A stretch of DNA of 64,000 nt from Candidatus Anaerostipes avistercoris (GCA_019119895.1 DWWD01000046.1:124001-188000); one strand, 5' to 3'; shown: positions 51,582 through 60,218, counted from the first letter of the stretch. Notes: a model not told the origin generated them from the letters alone. Program-made: numbers and translations.

Positions 51582-52961
51582 ATGGCAGGAAAAAGACAGC
51601 AGAAGAGAAGAATCCGGTGGAATATCGGAATGATAGTTTTTCTGGTTATTTTTATCTACGTGATGATCAATATCATTTCTTATTTCACAAAAGAAAAGCT
51701 GACAGTATACCGGGTGACAAAAGATGAGATGACAACAACATTTTCTCTTACAGGAATTGCCCTGCGGGATGAATCTCTGCTGAAAGCATCTCAGAACGGA
51801 TATATTACATATTACGTGGAAGAGGGAAAACGGGTAAAGAAAAAAGGAACCCTGTATATCCTTGACAAAGACGGCAAAGTCCAGGAAACATTCGCGGATC
51901 AGGCGCAGGCGCTGCGGGGAAAAGGCGAGACTCTGGACAATGAAGAAGTGCAGAAGAAAATATCGGAGTTTTATTCCATTTACAGCGACAGTCAGTTTTC
52001 TGATGTGTATGATCTGAAATATGATCTGAAGAACACGATTCTGAATCTCAGTGAGAATTCCATACAGGAAGTGATTGATGCTGTGAGCAAAAAACTGGGA
52101 GAAGACGCTTTCAGCACGGAAACAAGTCCTGCCAGCGGGGCAGTTGCTTTCTATTCGGACAGTTTTGACGGGAAATCTGCCGATGATATCACCGAGTCAG
52201 ATTTTGATCAGGGAACATACCGTGTGACGAGATATAATTCTTCCGACCAGGTGAAGAAAAATAATGTAGTATGCCGTGTGGCAAAAAGCGAAAACTGGAC
52301 GGTGGTGGTGCCTCTGGATAAGAGCCAGTATGATCTCCTGAAAGATCAGGATTCCGTTACCGTGAAATTTCAGGCAGATCAGAAAACAGCAGCGGCGGAG
52401 CTGGAAGTAAAGAAGAAAGGGAACAGTTATTACGGCTATCTGTCTCTGGACGATTATGTGGCGCAGTATCTGGACGTCAGGTATCTGGACATTGATATCA
52501 CGCTGGATTCTCATGAGGGACTCAAGATACCGAATTCAGCTATTGTGAAGAAGAAGTTTTATCAGGTGCCTTTGGAATATATTTCCAAAGGAAATGACGG
52601 ACAGGAAGAAGGATTCAGCGTCCGGATCACCGACGACAATGGCGAGGTGAAAGTAGAACAGAAAGATTATACGATATACAGCAGAACAGAAAAATACTGT
52701 TATCTGGATCCGGAAGAAGTAGGAGAAAATGTCGTTCTGCAGTCTATGGATTCCAATGATACGTATCTGGTGGAAAAAATGAAGACATTGGAAGGCGTAT
52801 ACTGCACCAACCAGGGTTATGCGGATTTCCGGGTCATCCAAAAGACGGCTCAGAAAGACGGATACAGCATTGTGGAGGAAGGTACGTCTCATGGCATCAG
52901 CCTGTATGACTTCATTGTTCTGGACAGCAGTACGATCGATGAAAATCAAATTATTTACTGA
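51582..52961 (+). CDS. HlyD-like membrane-anchored protein next to the division genes
   Basis: A 459-residue protein with a basic N-terminus (AGKRQQKRRIRWN), one membrane anchor at about residues 14-35, and a large outer part. Near residues 60-105 is a barrel-sandwich/lipoyl-like segment (LRDESLLKASQNGYITYYVE), as in HlyD/RND membrane-fusion proteins, with a C-terminal VLQSMDSNDTYLVEKM part. There is no transporter gene beside it, and the following genes are yggS-sepF. ATG 51582 follows directly after the previous stop. The function is unknown. Confidence 0.8.
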   Translation: MAGKRQQKRRIRWNIGMIVFLVIFIYVMINIISYFTKEKLTVYRVTKDEMTTTFSLTGIALRDESLLKASQNGYITYYVEEGKRVKKKGTLYILDKDGKVQETFADQAQALRGKGETLDNEEVQKKISEFYSIYSDSQFSDVYDLKYDLKNTILNLSENSIQEVIDAVSKKLGEDAFSTETSPASGAVAFYSDSFDGKSADDITESDFDQGTYRVTRYNSSDQVKKNNVVCRVAKSENWTVVVPLDKSQYDLLKDQDSVTVKFQADQKTAAAELEVKKKGNSYYGYLSLDDYVAQYLDVRYLDIDITLDSHEGLKIPNSAIVKKKFYQVPLEYISKGNDGQEEGFSVRITDDNGEVKVEQKDYTIYSRTEKYCYLDPEEVGENVVLQSMDSNDTYLVEKMKTLEGVYCTNQGYADFRVIQKTAQKDGYSIVEEGTSHGISLYDFIVLDSSTIDENQIIY

Positions 52962-52981
52962 CGGAAAGGAATGTGAGGCAT

Positions 52982-53677
52982 ATGTTAATTGATCAGTACA
53001 ATCAGGTAAAGGAAAATGTGAAGAAGGCATGCGAACGGGCGGGACGCGATCCCAGAGATGTGACGATCATTGCAGTAAGTAAGACCAAGCCTCTGGAGAT
53101 GATTGAAGAACTCCGAAAAGCAAAAGTGAAAGACTTTGGTGAGAATAAAGTCCAGGAACTGAAAGAAAAATATGAAAAAATCAGCTGGCCGGTCCGCTGG
53201 CATCTCATCGGACATCTGCAGACAAATAAAGTAAAATATATTGTCGATAAGGTGGCGCTGATTCATTCTGTAGATTCTGTGCACCTGGCGAAACAGATTG
53301 ACAAAGAAGCGGCAAAGCGTCAGATGAAAGAAGTGCCGGTCCTGATTCAGGTAAATTTTGCCCATGAGGATACAAAATTCGGCCTGGCACCGGAAGAAAC
53401 GGAGAATGTCATAAAGGAAATTGCGGCACTGGAGCATGTAAAGATCAAAGGACTGATGCAGATTGCGCCTTTTGTGGATGATCCGGAAGAAAACAGGAAG
53501 TATTTTCGCGCAATGAAGCAATTATCTGTTGACATAAAGAATAAAAACTTTGATAATGTAGATATGAGTATACTCTCAATGGGAATGACCAATGACTATG
53601 AAGTGGCAGTGGAGGAAGGAGCTACCATGATAAGGGTTGGAACCGGAATCTTCGGTGAGAGAAATTATAGTATTTAG
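52982..53677 (+). CDS. yggS: PLP homeostasis protein YggS/YlmE
   Basis: A 231-residue PLP-binding TIM-barrel protein that controls vitamin B6 levels. The PLP lysine is Lys34 in IAVSKTKP; other conserved parts are DFGENKVQELKEKYE, WHLIGHLQTNK and SMGMTNDYEVAVEEGATMIR. ATG 52982 follows GTGAGG; a GTG at 52973 is an alternative start. yggS before sepF is the usual Firmicutes order (ylmE-ylmF). Confidence 0.95.
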   Translation: MLIDQYNQVKENVKKACERAGRDPRDVTIIAVSKTKPLEMIEELRKAKVKDFGENKVQELKEKYEKISWPVRWHLIGHLQTNKVKYIVDKVALIHSVDSVHLAKQIDKEAAKRQMKEVPVLIQVNFAHEDTKFGLAPEETENVIKEIAALEHVKIKGLMQIAPFVDDPEENRKYFRAMKQLSVDIKNKNFDNVDMSILSMGMTNDYEVAVEEGATMIRVGTGIFGERNYSI

Positions 53678-53690
53678 CGGAGGAAAACAA

Positions 53691-54239
53691 ATGAAGGGTA
53701 CTGTTGACAAATTACTGAATTTAATGAAGCTTACGGAAGATGAAGAGTATGATGAGGAGTATGAAGAATACGACGACGATGAAGAAGAATATGAGGAAGA
53801 GAAGCAGGAGCGCTTTTCATTTTTCCGAAAGAAAGAGAAACCGGTAGAGGAAGAGACAGCAGCAGTCAAACAGCCTTTTGATTCAAGCCGAGAAGCAAAG
53901 AAACGCAGATTTACCACGACAGGGGGCAGTAAGGTGATATCAATGAACGGAAGAGGAGTCGAGGTTTGCGTCATCAAGCCGAAAGATTTTATTGAGGCAC
54001 AGACGGCGGCGGACCTGCTGAAAGAAGGAAGAACCGTGGTCATTAATTTTGAGGGCGCGGAACTTACGATTGCCCAGAGGAGCATTGATTTCATCGGCGG
54101 CGCTACTTATGCGCTGAATGGGTCTCTCCAGGCAGTATCCAGCAATATTTTTATTGCCGCTCCAGACAGCATAGAAGTGACCGGAGATCTGAAGAATGAG
54201 ATCATGAGTGAAAATACGATCTCACCTCAGTTAAAATAA
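53691..54239 (+). CDS. sepF: Cell division protein SepF
   Basis: SepF bends membranes and bundles FtsZ at the septum. The N-terminal amphipathic helix is MKGTVDKLLNLMKL, followed by a very acidic linker with repeated Glu, Asp and Tyr (EDEEYDEEYEEYDDDEEEYE) and the C-terminal SepF core (CVIKPKDFIEAQTAADLLKE, RSIDFIGGATYALNGSLQAV). The length is 182 residues from ATG 53691, which has GGAGG upstream; the longer open frame runs back into yggS. Confidence 0.95.
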   Translation: MKGTVDKLLNLMKLTEDEEYDEEYEEYDDDEEEYEEEKQERFSFFRKKEKPVEEETAAVKQPFDSSREAKKRRFTTTGGSKVISMNGRGVEVCVIKPKDFIEAQTAADLLKEGRTVVINFEGAELTIAQRSIDFIGGATYALNGSLQAVSSNIFIAAPDSIEVTGDLKNEIMSENTISPQLK

Positions 54240-54248
54240 AGGAATGAG

Positions 54249-55004
54249 ATGAAGGAAGAAGAATTATTAAGGAAAAGGCTTGTGGAGCTGGCAGACAAGG
54301 CATTTACACAGAATATCTATACTTATACTCATTTCCTCAATGAGTATGAGCAGAGTATTTACAGGGAAATGCAGAGGGAATTATCGTTTGTGGACTCCTA
54401 TCTGGAGGGAGGTCACGAATATTTTACAAGAGCCGTGGCAGTTTTCGGCTCTGAAGATATGTTCGGTTATCAGGGTGAGATTCCACTGGCCTGTGCCAGA
54501 ATCTCACCTGTTTTTGATAAATATGCAGAAAATCTGAGCCACAGAGATTATCTGGGAGCCATGATGCATCTGGGGATTGAGCGACATCAGCTGGGGGATA
54601 TCCTGGTGGATGGGAAAGATGCCTTTGTATTTTGTTTTTCTCATATCGGTGAAGTTCTGGAAAAAGAACTGATCAAAGTCAGGCACACCCGGGTGAGGAC
54701 AGAGATCACCAGATGGGAAGAGAGCGGCTTCCGGCAGAAATTTCTGATAAAAGAAGGCTTCGCTGCGTCTATGCGGCTGGATGCCATTGTGTCACTTGCT
54801 TTCGGTCTGTCCAGAAAGGCCAGCGGACAGCTGCTGGGACGGCAGAAAGTGTTTGTGAATGGAAAACTGTGTCTGGGCGGCGACAGCCGGCTGGGAACCG
54901 GTGATGTGGTATCCGTGCGGGGACAAGGTAAATTCCTGGTAGAGGGAACAGGAAAGCAGTCCAGAAAAGGACGGCAGTTTATTGTATTAAAAATATTTCA
55001 GTAG
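54249..55004 (+). CDS. ylmH: YlmH family RNA-binding protein (S4 domain)
   Basis: A 251-residue cytoplasmic protein of the YlmH family, which sits in the sepF-divIVA cluster and is thought to bind RNA or ribosomes. The N-terminal region (LVELADKAFTQNIYTYTHFL, PLACARISPV) is followed by a C-terminal S4 domain (SMRLDAIVSLAFGLSRKASG, KVFVNGKLCLGGDSRLGTGD). GGAATGAG lies before ATG 54249. Confidence 0.93.
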   Translation: MKEEELLRKRLVELADKAFTQNIYTYTHFLNEYEQSIYREMQRELSFVDSYLEGGHEYFTRAVAVFGSEDMFGYQGEIPLACARISPVFDKYAENLSHRDYLGAMMHLGIERHQLGDILVDGKDAFVFCFSHIGEVLEKELIKVRHTRVRTEITRWEESGFRQKFLIKEGFAASMRLDAIVSLAFGLSRKASGQLLGRQKVFVNGKLCLGGDSRLGTGDVVSVRGQGKFLVEGTGKQSRKGRQFIVLKIFQ

Positions 55005-55013
55005 GAGGTTGCA

Positions 55014-55592
55014 ATGATTACACCAGTAGAAGTGCTAGGAAAGGAACTAAAAAGAGGATTTGGCTATAAAGCGGTCGAAGTAGATGAATTTCTGGAGGAT
55101 CTGGCGAAGGATTATGAAAGTGTCTACAAAGAAAACAACGAGCTGAAGGAGAAAGTTTCTGCCCTGACAGAAAATCTGAATCACTACAGAACCATAGAGG
55201 AATCTCTGAAGAAGGCGCTGGTCCTGGCAGAGCAGACATCAAAAGAGACAATGGAAAATGCGGTGAAAGCCGCGGAAAATGTAGAAGCAGAAGCCAGACA
55301 GAAGGCAGAAGAGGAACTTCGGAAGGCAAAGCAGGAGGCAGAACAGATCCGAAACAGCGCAAAAGAAGATTTTGAAGAAGAAAAAAATCAGCATACTGCT
55401 GAGATGGAACGCTACAAAGGGCTGATCCGTAAACTGGAGAGCGATTACTGCAGCTATAAAGCTAAGATGAAGCAGATTATCGGAGCCCAGATGGAAATCC
55501 TCGACAATCCGGTGTATGAAATGGAATTTGAAGTCGAAGAGAAAGAAGAAACAAAAAGGCAGGAAGAAAACAATGGAGAATCAGAAAGTTGA
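55014..55592 (+). CDS. divIVA: DivIVA-domain protein
   Basis: DivIVA marks curved membranes and anchors polar proteins. The N-terminal lipid-binding and coiled-coil domain ELKRGFGYKAVEVDEFLEDL is followed by a long coiled coil (about residues 38-160, such as EAEARQKAEEELRKAKQEAE) and an acidic tail. The length is 192 residues. AGGAGG lies before ATG 55014. aroB overlaps its last 20 bp. Confidence 0.94.
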   Translation: MITPVEVLGKELKRGFGYKAVEVDEFLEDLAKDYESVYKENNELKEKVSALTENLNHYRTIEESLKKALVLAEQTSKETMENAVKAAENVEAEARQKAEEELRKAKQEAEQIRNSAKEDFEEEKNQHTAEMERYKGLIRKLESDYCSYKAKMKQIIGAQMEILDNPVYEMEFEVEEKEETKRQEENNGESES

Positions 55593-56661
55593 AATAAAAG
55601 CAGATGGAAAGAAAATCTATGAGATTCATCTGGAGGATTCTTTTGAAAACCTTTTGGAATCCATGGAATTTCTCAGTCTGCCGGAACGGAAAGTCTGCAT
55701 TGTGACAGAGAGCAATGTGGCGCCGATTTATCTGAGAGAAATATATGAAAGAATTTCAGAAAAAGCAGCCAAAGTGATCACATTCGGTTTCACGGCGGGA
55801 GAAGCGAATAAGCAGCTTTCCACCATAGAAAAAATATATGAGCAGCTGATCCTGCATCATTTTGACCGAAAAGACCTGCTGGTTGCTCTTGGCGGCGGTG
55901 TCGTGGGGGACATGACCGGATTTGCCGCGGCAACCTATCTCAGGGGAATTGATTTCATTCAGATTCCGACAACCCTGCTGGCGCAGGTAGACAGCAGTAT
56001 CGGAGGAAAGACCGGAGTGGATTTTCTTCAGTATAAAAATATGATCGGAGCTTTTCATCAGCCCAAATTAGTATATATTAATACGGCAGTTCTAAAATCA
56101 CTGCCGGAGAGAGAATATAATTCCGGCATGGGAGAAGTCATTAAGCATGGGCTGATCAAAGACAGCGGTTATTATCAGTGGATCCGGGATCACAAAGAAG
56201 AAATTAAGGCCAGAAATGAGAAAGTTCTGAGAGAGATGATCTACAGAAGCTGCCTGATCAAAGGGGGCGTTGTGGAAAGAGATCCGAAGGAACAGGGAGA
56301 ACGCGCTCTCCTTAATTTCGGGCATACTCTGGGGCATGCCATTGAAAAACTGAAAGATTTTCAGTGGCTTCATGGAGAATGCGTAGGAATCGGCTGTCAG
56401 CTGGCGGCAGTGATTTCCGCGGAAAGAGGAGAAATTTCGCAGGAAGATGTACAGGATATCAAAGAATTATTCCGTGAATTCGGATTGTGGCAGCCAGTAA
56501 AGGATTTGGATCCGGCGGAGGTGACAGAAACCACAAAATCAGACAAGAAAATGGAAGGAAACCATGTGAAATTCATTCTTCTCCACAAAATTGGAGAAGC
56601 TTATATTGACCGGAGCGTAACGGAGGAAGAGATGCGCCATGCCTTGGAACAGTGGAACTAA
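55573..56661 (+). CDS. aroB: 3-dehydroquinate synthase
   Basis: AroB is the second step of the shikimate pathway, NAD-dependent. Hallmarks are GGGVVGDMTGFAAATYLRGI, IPTTLLAQVDSSIGGKTGVD and the metal-binding histidines in LLNFGHTLGHAIEK and HGECVGIGCQ. ATG 55573 (GGAAGAAAAC upstream, inside divIVA) gives a 362-residue protein; an earlier in-frame ATG adds 19 lysine-rich residues from divIVA and is not likely. No other aro gene lies in the window. Confidence 0.94.
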   Translation: MENQKVEIKADGKKIYEIHLEDSFENLLESMEFLSLPERKVCIVTESNVAPIYLREIYERISEKAAKVITFGFTAGEANKQLSTIEKIYEQLILHHFDRKDLLVALGGGVVGDMTGFAAATYLRGIDFIQIPTTLLAQVDSSIGGKTGVDFLQYKNMIGAFHQPKLVYINTAVLKSLPEREYNSGMGEVIKHGLIKDSGYYQWIRDHKEEIKARNEKVLREMIYRSCLIKGGVVERDPKEQGERALLNFGHTLGHAIEKLKDFQWLHGECVGIGCQLAAVISAERGEISQEDVQDIKELFREFGLWQPVKDLDPAEVTETTKSDKKMEGNHVKFILLHKIGEAYIDRSVTEEEMRHALEQWN

Positions 56662-57157
56662 AAGAAAAAAAGGATATATTTTGGCGGCAGGGCTGATTAT
56701 TCTTCTGACAGCCGCCGATCAGCTGACAAAAGTGGCGGCGGACCGGCTTTTAAAGTTTCGGGAGCCGTTTGTTATCCTGCAGGATATTTTCCAGCTGGAG
56801 TACCTGGAAAACCGGGGAGCGGCATTTGGAATTCTTCAGAATCGTCAGGAAGTGTTCTTTCTGATCACTGTTCTTGCCCTGATCGGACTGACATATCTTT
56901 ATGTCAGGATGCCCGCCACATCCCGTTATCTTCCTTTGAAAGGATGTTATGTGTTGTTTATGGCAGGAGCTCTGGGTAATTTTATCGACCGAGTGATACG
57001 GGGATATGTCATAGATTTCTTCTATTTTAAATGGATCAATTTTCCGATTTTTAATGTGGCGGACATATATGTAACTGTGGCGGTCATCCTGCTGGTGGTT
57101 CTGATCCTGTTTTATTATAAAGAGGAGGAATTGAATTTCGTTGGAAGAAAGAAATGA
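56639..57157 (+). CDS. lspA: Lipoprotein signal peptidase
   Basis: LspA cleaves signal peptides of lipidated prolipoproteins; the dacA product above is a candidate substrate. It is a 172-residue protein with four hydrophobic segments. The catalytic aspartates are Asp117 (GNFIDR) and Asp142 (FNVADIYV), with DQLTKVAADR near residue 27. It overlaps aroB by 23 bp. rluD follows, the usual Firmicutes pairing. Confidence 0.95.
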   Translation: MPWNSGTKRKKGYILAAGLIILLTAADQLTKVAADRLLKFREPFVILQDIFQLEYLENRGAAFGILQNRQEVFFLITVLALIGLTYLYVRMPATSRYLPLKGCYVLFMAGALGNFIDRVIRGYVIDFFYFKWINFPIFNVADIYVTVAVILLVVLILFYYKEEELNFVGRKK

Positions 57158-57158
57158 T

Positions 57159-58076
57159 ATGGAGCAGAAAATAGAATTTTCGGTGACAGAACAGGATGCC
57201 GGAAAGCGTCTGGATGTGGTCCTGGCAGAAGCCTGCCCTGAATATACCAGGAGTTATCTGCAGAAGCTGTGCAAGGAACAGCGGGTACAGGCAGATGGAA
57301 AAGCGGCAAAGAGCAGTTATAAATGCAGAGAGGGTGAGCAGATCACCCTGACAGTGCCTGCGCCGAAGGAACTGGAGGCCGGACCGGAGGAAATGGACCT
57401 TGATGTAGTTTATGAAGATAAGGATGTGATACTGATCAATAAGCCGAAGGGAATGGTCGTTCATCCGGCGGCAGGACATGACACAGGGACCCTGGTAAAC
57501 GGACTTCTTGCCCACTGCAGGGGAGAATTGTCGGGGATCAACGGTGTTTTGAGGCCGGGAATCGTTCATCGGATTGATAAAGACACTACAGGGATCCTGA
57601 TTGCCTGCAAAAATGACGCTGCCCATCAGAAAATCGCAGCGCAGCTTTATGAGCATTCCATCACAAGAGTGTATCATGCCATTGTTTACGGTATTCTAAA
57701 AGAAGACGAGGGAACCGTGGACGCACCCATCGGGCGCAGCCCCAAAGACAGAAAGAAGATGGCTGTAGTTCAGGGCGGACGCCGTGCGGTCACTCATTAC
57801 AAAGTGCTCCAAAGGCTGAAAAAAGGATATACGTATATTGAGTGCAGGCTGGAAACCGGGCGGACCCATCAGATTCGTGTACATATGTCATCCATCGGAC
57901 ATCCTCTGCTGGGAGATGATGTGTACGGTCCGAAGAAGCAGAAATATTCCCTGGAGGGACAGTGCCTTCACGCAAAAGTGCTGGGATTTGTACATCCGGG
58001 GACTTCAGAATATATGGAATTTGAAACACCTTTACCGCAGTATTTTGAAGAGCTGCTGGTAAAATTGGATCATTGA
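57159..58076 (+). CDS. rluD: RluD-type rRNA pseudouridine synthase
   Basis: A 305-residue pseudouridine synthase. An N-terminal S4 domain (GKRLDVVLAEACPEYTRSYL) precedes the catalytic domain, with the catalytic Asp in HRIDKDTTGILIACK and the C-terminal GRTHQIRVHMSSIGHPLLGD. ATG 57159 is given; TTG 57141 is an alternative with AGGAGG 12 bases upstream, overlapping lspA by 17 bp. The exact target site (RluD-like or YlyB-like) is not certain. Confidence 0.92.
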   Translation: MEQKIEFSVTEQDAGKRLDVVLAEACPEYTRSYLQKLCKEQRVQADGKAAKSSYKCREGEQITLTVPAPKELEAGPEEMDLDVVYEDKDVILINKPKGMVVHPAAGHDTGTLVNGLLAHCRGELSGINGVLRPGIVHRIDKDTTGILIACKNDAAHQKIAAQLYEHSITRVYHAIVYGILKEDEGTVDAPIGRSPKDRKKMAVVQGGRRAVTHYKVLQRLKKGYTYIECRLETGRTHQIRVHMSSIGHPLLGDDVYGPKKQKYSLEGQCLHAKVLGFVHPGTSEYMEFETPLPQYFEELLVKLDH

Positions 58077-58089
58077 CAGGAGGAAAGAT

Positions 58090-58887
58090 ATGGAGCTGGG
58101 ATTTATCGGATGTGGAAATATGGCACAGGCCATGATAGCGGGTATTATAGATCAGAATCTTCTGCCGAAAGAAGCGCTGGCAGCATCAGGACCGACGCCG
58201 TCCAAAATGGAAAAGGTCAGAGAGAAGTTTGGCATCATGACCAGTACAGATAATTGTGATATTGCGAAAGCGGAAATCGTAGTGCTTTCTGTAAAACCGC
58301 AGATGTACAACGAAGTAATACATGAAATCCGGGATCATATTACCAAGTCACAGCTGGTCGTTACGATCGCGGCAGGGGTTACCATGGCTCAGGCAGAGAG
58401 GCAGTTTGGGAAAGAGGTAAAAATCGTCCGTGTTATGCCGAATACGCCTGCTTTGGTAGGAGAAGGCATGTCCGGCATGTGCTGCAATGAATATGTGGAA
58501 CCGGAAGAACTGGAGCGGGTTCGAAGAATTTTCGAAAGTTTTGGAAAAGTTGAAATTGTAACGGAAGATTTGATCGATGCCGTTGTCGGCGTCAGCGGCA
58601 GCTCTCCGGCCTATGTATATATGTTTATTGAGGCTTTGGCGGATGCGGCTGTTATGCAGGGAATTCCGAGGAACAAAGCGTATACCTTTGCGGCGCAGTC
58701 TGTGCTGGGAAGCGCCAAAATGGTCCTTGAAACAGGGGAACACCCGGGAGTGCTGAAAGACGCGGTATGTTCTCCGGCGGGAACGACCATTGAGGCAGTC
58801 AGAGTTCTGGAAGAAAAAGGAATGCGCAGCGCAGTGATTGAAGCCGTTGCCGCTGCCAGTGAAAAAAGCAGGGATATGGGGAAATAG
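58090..58887 (+). CDS. proC: Pyrroline-5-carboxylate reductase
   Basis: ProC makes proline using NADPH. The Rossmann motif GFIGCGNMAQAMIAGI starts at residue 4; RVMPNTPALVGEGMSGM and the C-terminal AVCSPAGTTIEAVRVLEEKG are typical. The length is 265 residues. AGGAGGAAAG lies before ATG 58090, 13 bp after rluD. No proA/proB gene lies next to it. Confidence 0.96.
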   Translation: MELGFIGCGNMAQAMIAGIIDQNLLPKEALAASGPTPSKMEKVREKFGIMTSTDNCDIAKAEIVVLSVKPQMYNEVIHEIRDHITKSQLVVTIAAGVTMAQAERQFGKEVKIVRVMPNTPALVGEGMSGMCCNEYVEPEELERVRRIFESFGKVEIVTEDLIDAVVGVSGSSPAYVYMFIEALADAAVMQGIPRNKAYTFAAQSVLGSAKMVLETGEHPGVLKDAVCSPAGTTIEAVRVLEEKGMRSAVIEAVAAASEKSRDMGK

Positions 58888-58890
58888 TCC

Positions 58891-58919
58891 TTTACAAAAC
58901 CAGAAGTCTGTGGTAAGAT
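58891..58919 (+). promoter_or_regulatory. Promoter for rpsO
   Basis: TTTACA (58891-58896), a 17-bp spacer and TAAGAT (58914-58919) preceded by TGG (extended -10), about 92 bp before the rpsO start. Confidence 0.8.
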
Positions 58920-58934
58920 ACAAAAGTTAGTGAA

Positions 58935-58985
58935 CCGATACTCAGATTTGGGCACTCCAACCCTTTCCTGGTATCCGGCTTTTTA
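58935..58985 (+). promoter_or_regulatory. Structured rpsO leader (possible S15 autoregulation/attenuator)
   Basis: CCG-ATAC-CAG (58935-58945, one bulge) pairs with CTG-GTAT-CGG (58968-58978), with an inner GGG/CCC step, and is followed by CTTTTTATAG. S15 leaders are known to control rpsO in several bacteria; that this one does so is inference. Confidence 0.5.
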
Positions 58986-59010
58986 TAGAAGATTTTAAGG
59001 AGGAAGAAAG

Positions 59011-59277
59011 ATGATTTCATCAGAAAAGAAACAGGCAATTGTTGCTGAATTTGGAAAAGATGCAAACGATACAGGTTCACCGGAGGTTCAGGTAGCGATC
59101 TTAACAGCAAGAATCCAGGAACTTCAGGAGCATTTCAACCAGCATCCGAAAGACCATCATTCAAGAAGAGGACTTCTCAAGATGGTTGGTAAGAGACGTA
59201 ACCTGCTCGCTTACTTAAGAAGCAAAGACGTAGAGAGATATCGTGCGCTGATCGAAAAATTAGGATTAAGAAAATAA
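59011..59277 (+). CDS. rpsO: 30S ribosomal protein S15
   Basis: An 88-residue ribosomal protein. The S15 core is complete: [40 protein letters not shown] and [27 protein letters not shown] lies before ATG 59011. It has its own promoter and leader and ends at a hairpin terminator, so it is monocistronic. Confidence 0.98.
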   Translation: MISSEKKQAIVAEFGKDANDTGSPEVQVAILTARIQELQEHFNQHPKDHHSRRGLLKMVGKRRNLLAYLRSKDVERYRALIEKLGLRK

Positions 59278-59290
59278 TATATGAAAAACG

Positions 59291-59338
59291 GGCACCTTTT
59301 GCTGCAGTCTGCGGCGGAAGGTGTCTTATATTATATTT
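59291..59338 (+). terminator. Terminator after rpsO
   Basis: A 15-bp stem (59291-59305 with 59311-59325, several G-U pairs), 5-nt loop, followed by the T-rich TTATATTATATTT. It lies in the gap between rpsO and the true start of the next gene. Confidence 0.7.
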
Positions 59339-59352
59339 CAGGAGATGATAAT

Positions 59353-60114
59353 GTGGACGACAGAAATGTACTTTTTCATTTTTCCGGGACGTACAGACAG
59401 CAGGATTTTTACAGGGAAAAAAGTATGACAGAAATCGACTGTGAGAAACTTCGTGGTACCAACTGTTGTCTGGACGGAGAAGCAAGAGAGTGGCTGGAGG
59501 AAACAATAGAGACCATTGAGCCGGGAGGCATACATTTTCTTGATTCCGGAAACTATCATTATATGACCAGATTGTGGCTGGAGCAGATTGAAACACCCTT
59601 TGATCTTCTGGTCCTGGATCACCATACAGATATGGATCCGCCGATGATGGGAGAAATCCTGACCTGCGGAAGCTGGCTTCGGGATGCCATGGACGGGCAG
59701 AAGGACCTCCGGGAAGTATATCTGATCGGCCCCACAGGGGAAGACGCCGGCAGAATCAGTGGAGAATACAGAGAGAAAATGCATATTCTGACCCAGGAAC
59801 AGATGAAGGAAGACGATCATCCGGAAGAAATTTCAGACGGGCCGCCGGTTTATATTTCCATTGACAAAGATGTAATGGGAGAAACATGGGCCAGGACCGG
59901 CTGGAGCCAGGGAGATATGTCCCTGAAAGAAATGTGCGGTATTCTTGATGATGTCATGGAAACCAGGGATGTTCTCGGAGTTGATATATGCGGTGAATGT
60001 GTGGAGAGCGGCAATGTGGCAAAAACGCAGAAAGAACGCAGAATCAATGAGAAAACAAACCGCATGCTTCTGGAATTTCTGGAAGAAAGGAAAAAAGCTG
60101 GTTTTTTTGAATAG
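59353..60114 (+). CDS. Arginase/agmatinase-fold protein, divergent
   Basis: A 253-residue ureohydrolase-fold protein. Metal ligands can be matched: His69 (GNYHYM), Asp89-His91-Asp93 (DHHTDMD) and Asp171/Asp173 (SIDKDVM). Substrate-binding loops differ from arginase and agmatinase, so the substrate is unknown. The start is GTG 59353 with AGGAG 9 bases upstream, matching the family start NVLFHFSGTYRQQDFY; an ATG at 59281 would run through the rpsO terminator. Confidence 0.83.
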   Translation: MDDRNVLFHFSGTYRQQDFYREKSMTEIDCEKLRGTNCCLDGEAREWLEETIETIEPGGIHFLDSGNYHYMTRLWLEQIETPFDLLVLDHHTDMDPPMMGEILTCGSWLRDAMDGQKDLREVYLIGPTGEDAGRISGEYREKMHILTQEQMKEDDHPEEISDGPPVYISIDKDVMGETWARTGWSQGDMSLKEMCGILDDVMETRDVLGVDICGECVESGNVAKTQKERRINEKTNRMLLEFLEERKKAGFFE

Positions 60115-60118
60115 AGTG

Positions 60119-60127
60119 TGATACAAT
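60119..60127 (+). promoter_or_regulatory. Possible extended -10 promoter for pnp
   Basis: TGA then TACAAT (60122-60127) makes an extended -10. The -35 (TGGTTT, 17 bp upstream) is poor. It lies just after the arginase-fold gene and before the pnp leader hairpin. Confidence 0.5.
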
Positions 60128-60141
60128 AACATGGTTATTGA

Positions 60142-60218
60142 GGCGTTTCCCGAGACTACTGAAAAGCCGGTTCTCCATAAAAGGAACAGGCAGCCGGTTT
60201 TTCAGTTGTTTCGGCGCC
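60142..60218 (+). promoter_or_regulatory. Long hairpin in the pnp leader
   Basis: GGCG (60142-60145), CGAGAC (60151-60156) and the 13-mer 60158-60170 pair with CGCC (60215-60218), GTTTCG (60208-60213) and 60194-60206, giving about 23 bp with small bulges. Such leaders are RNase III targets in E. coli pnp autoregulation; the same role here is inference. Confidence 0.75.
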
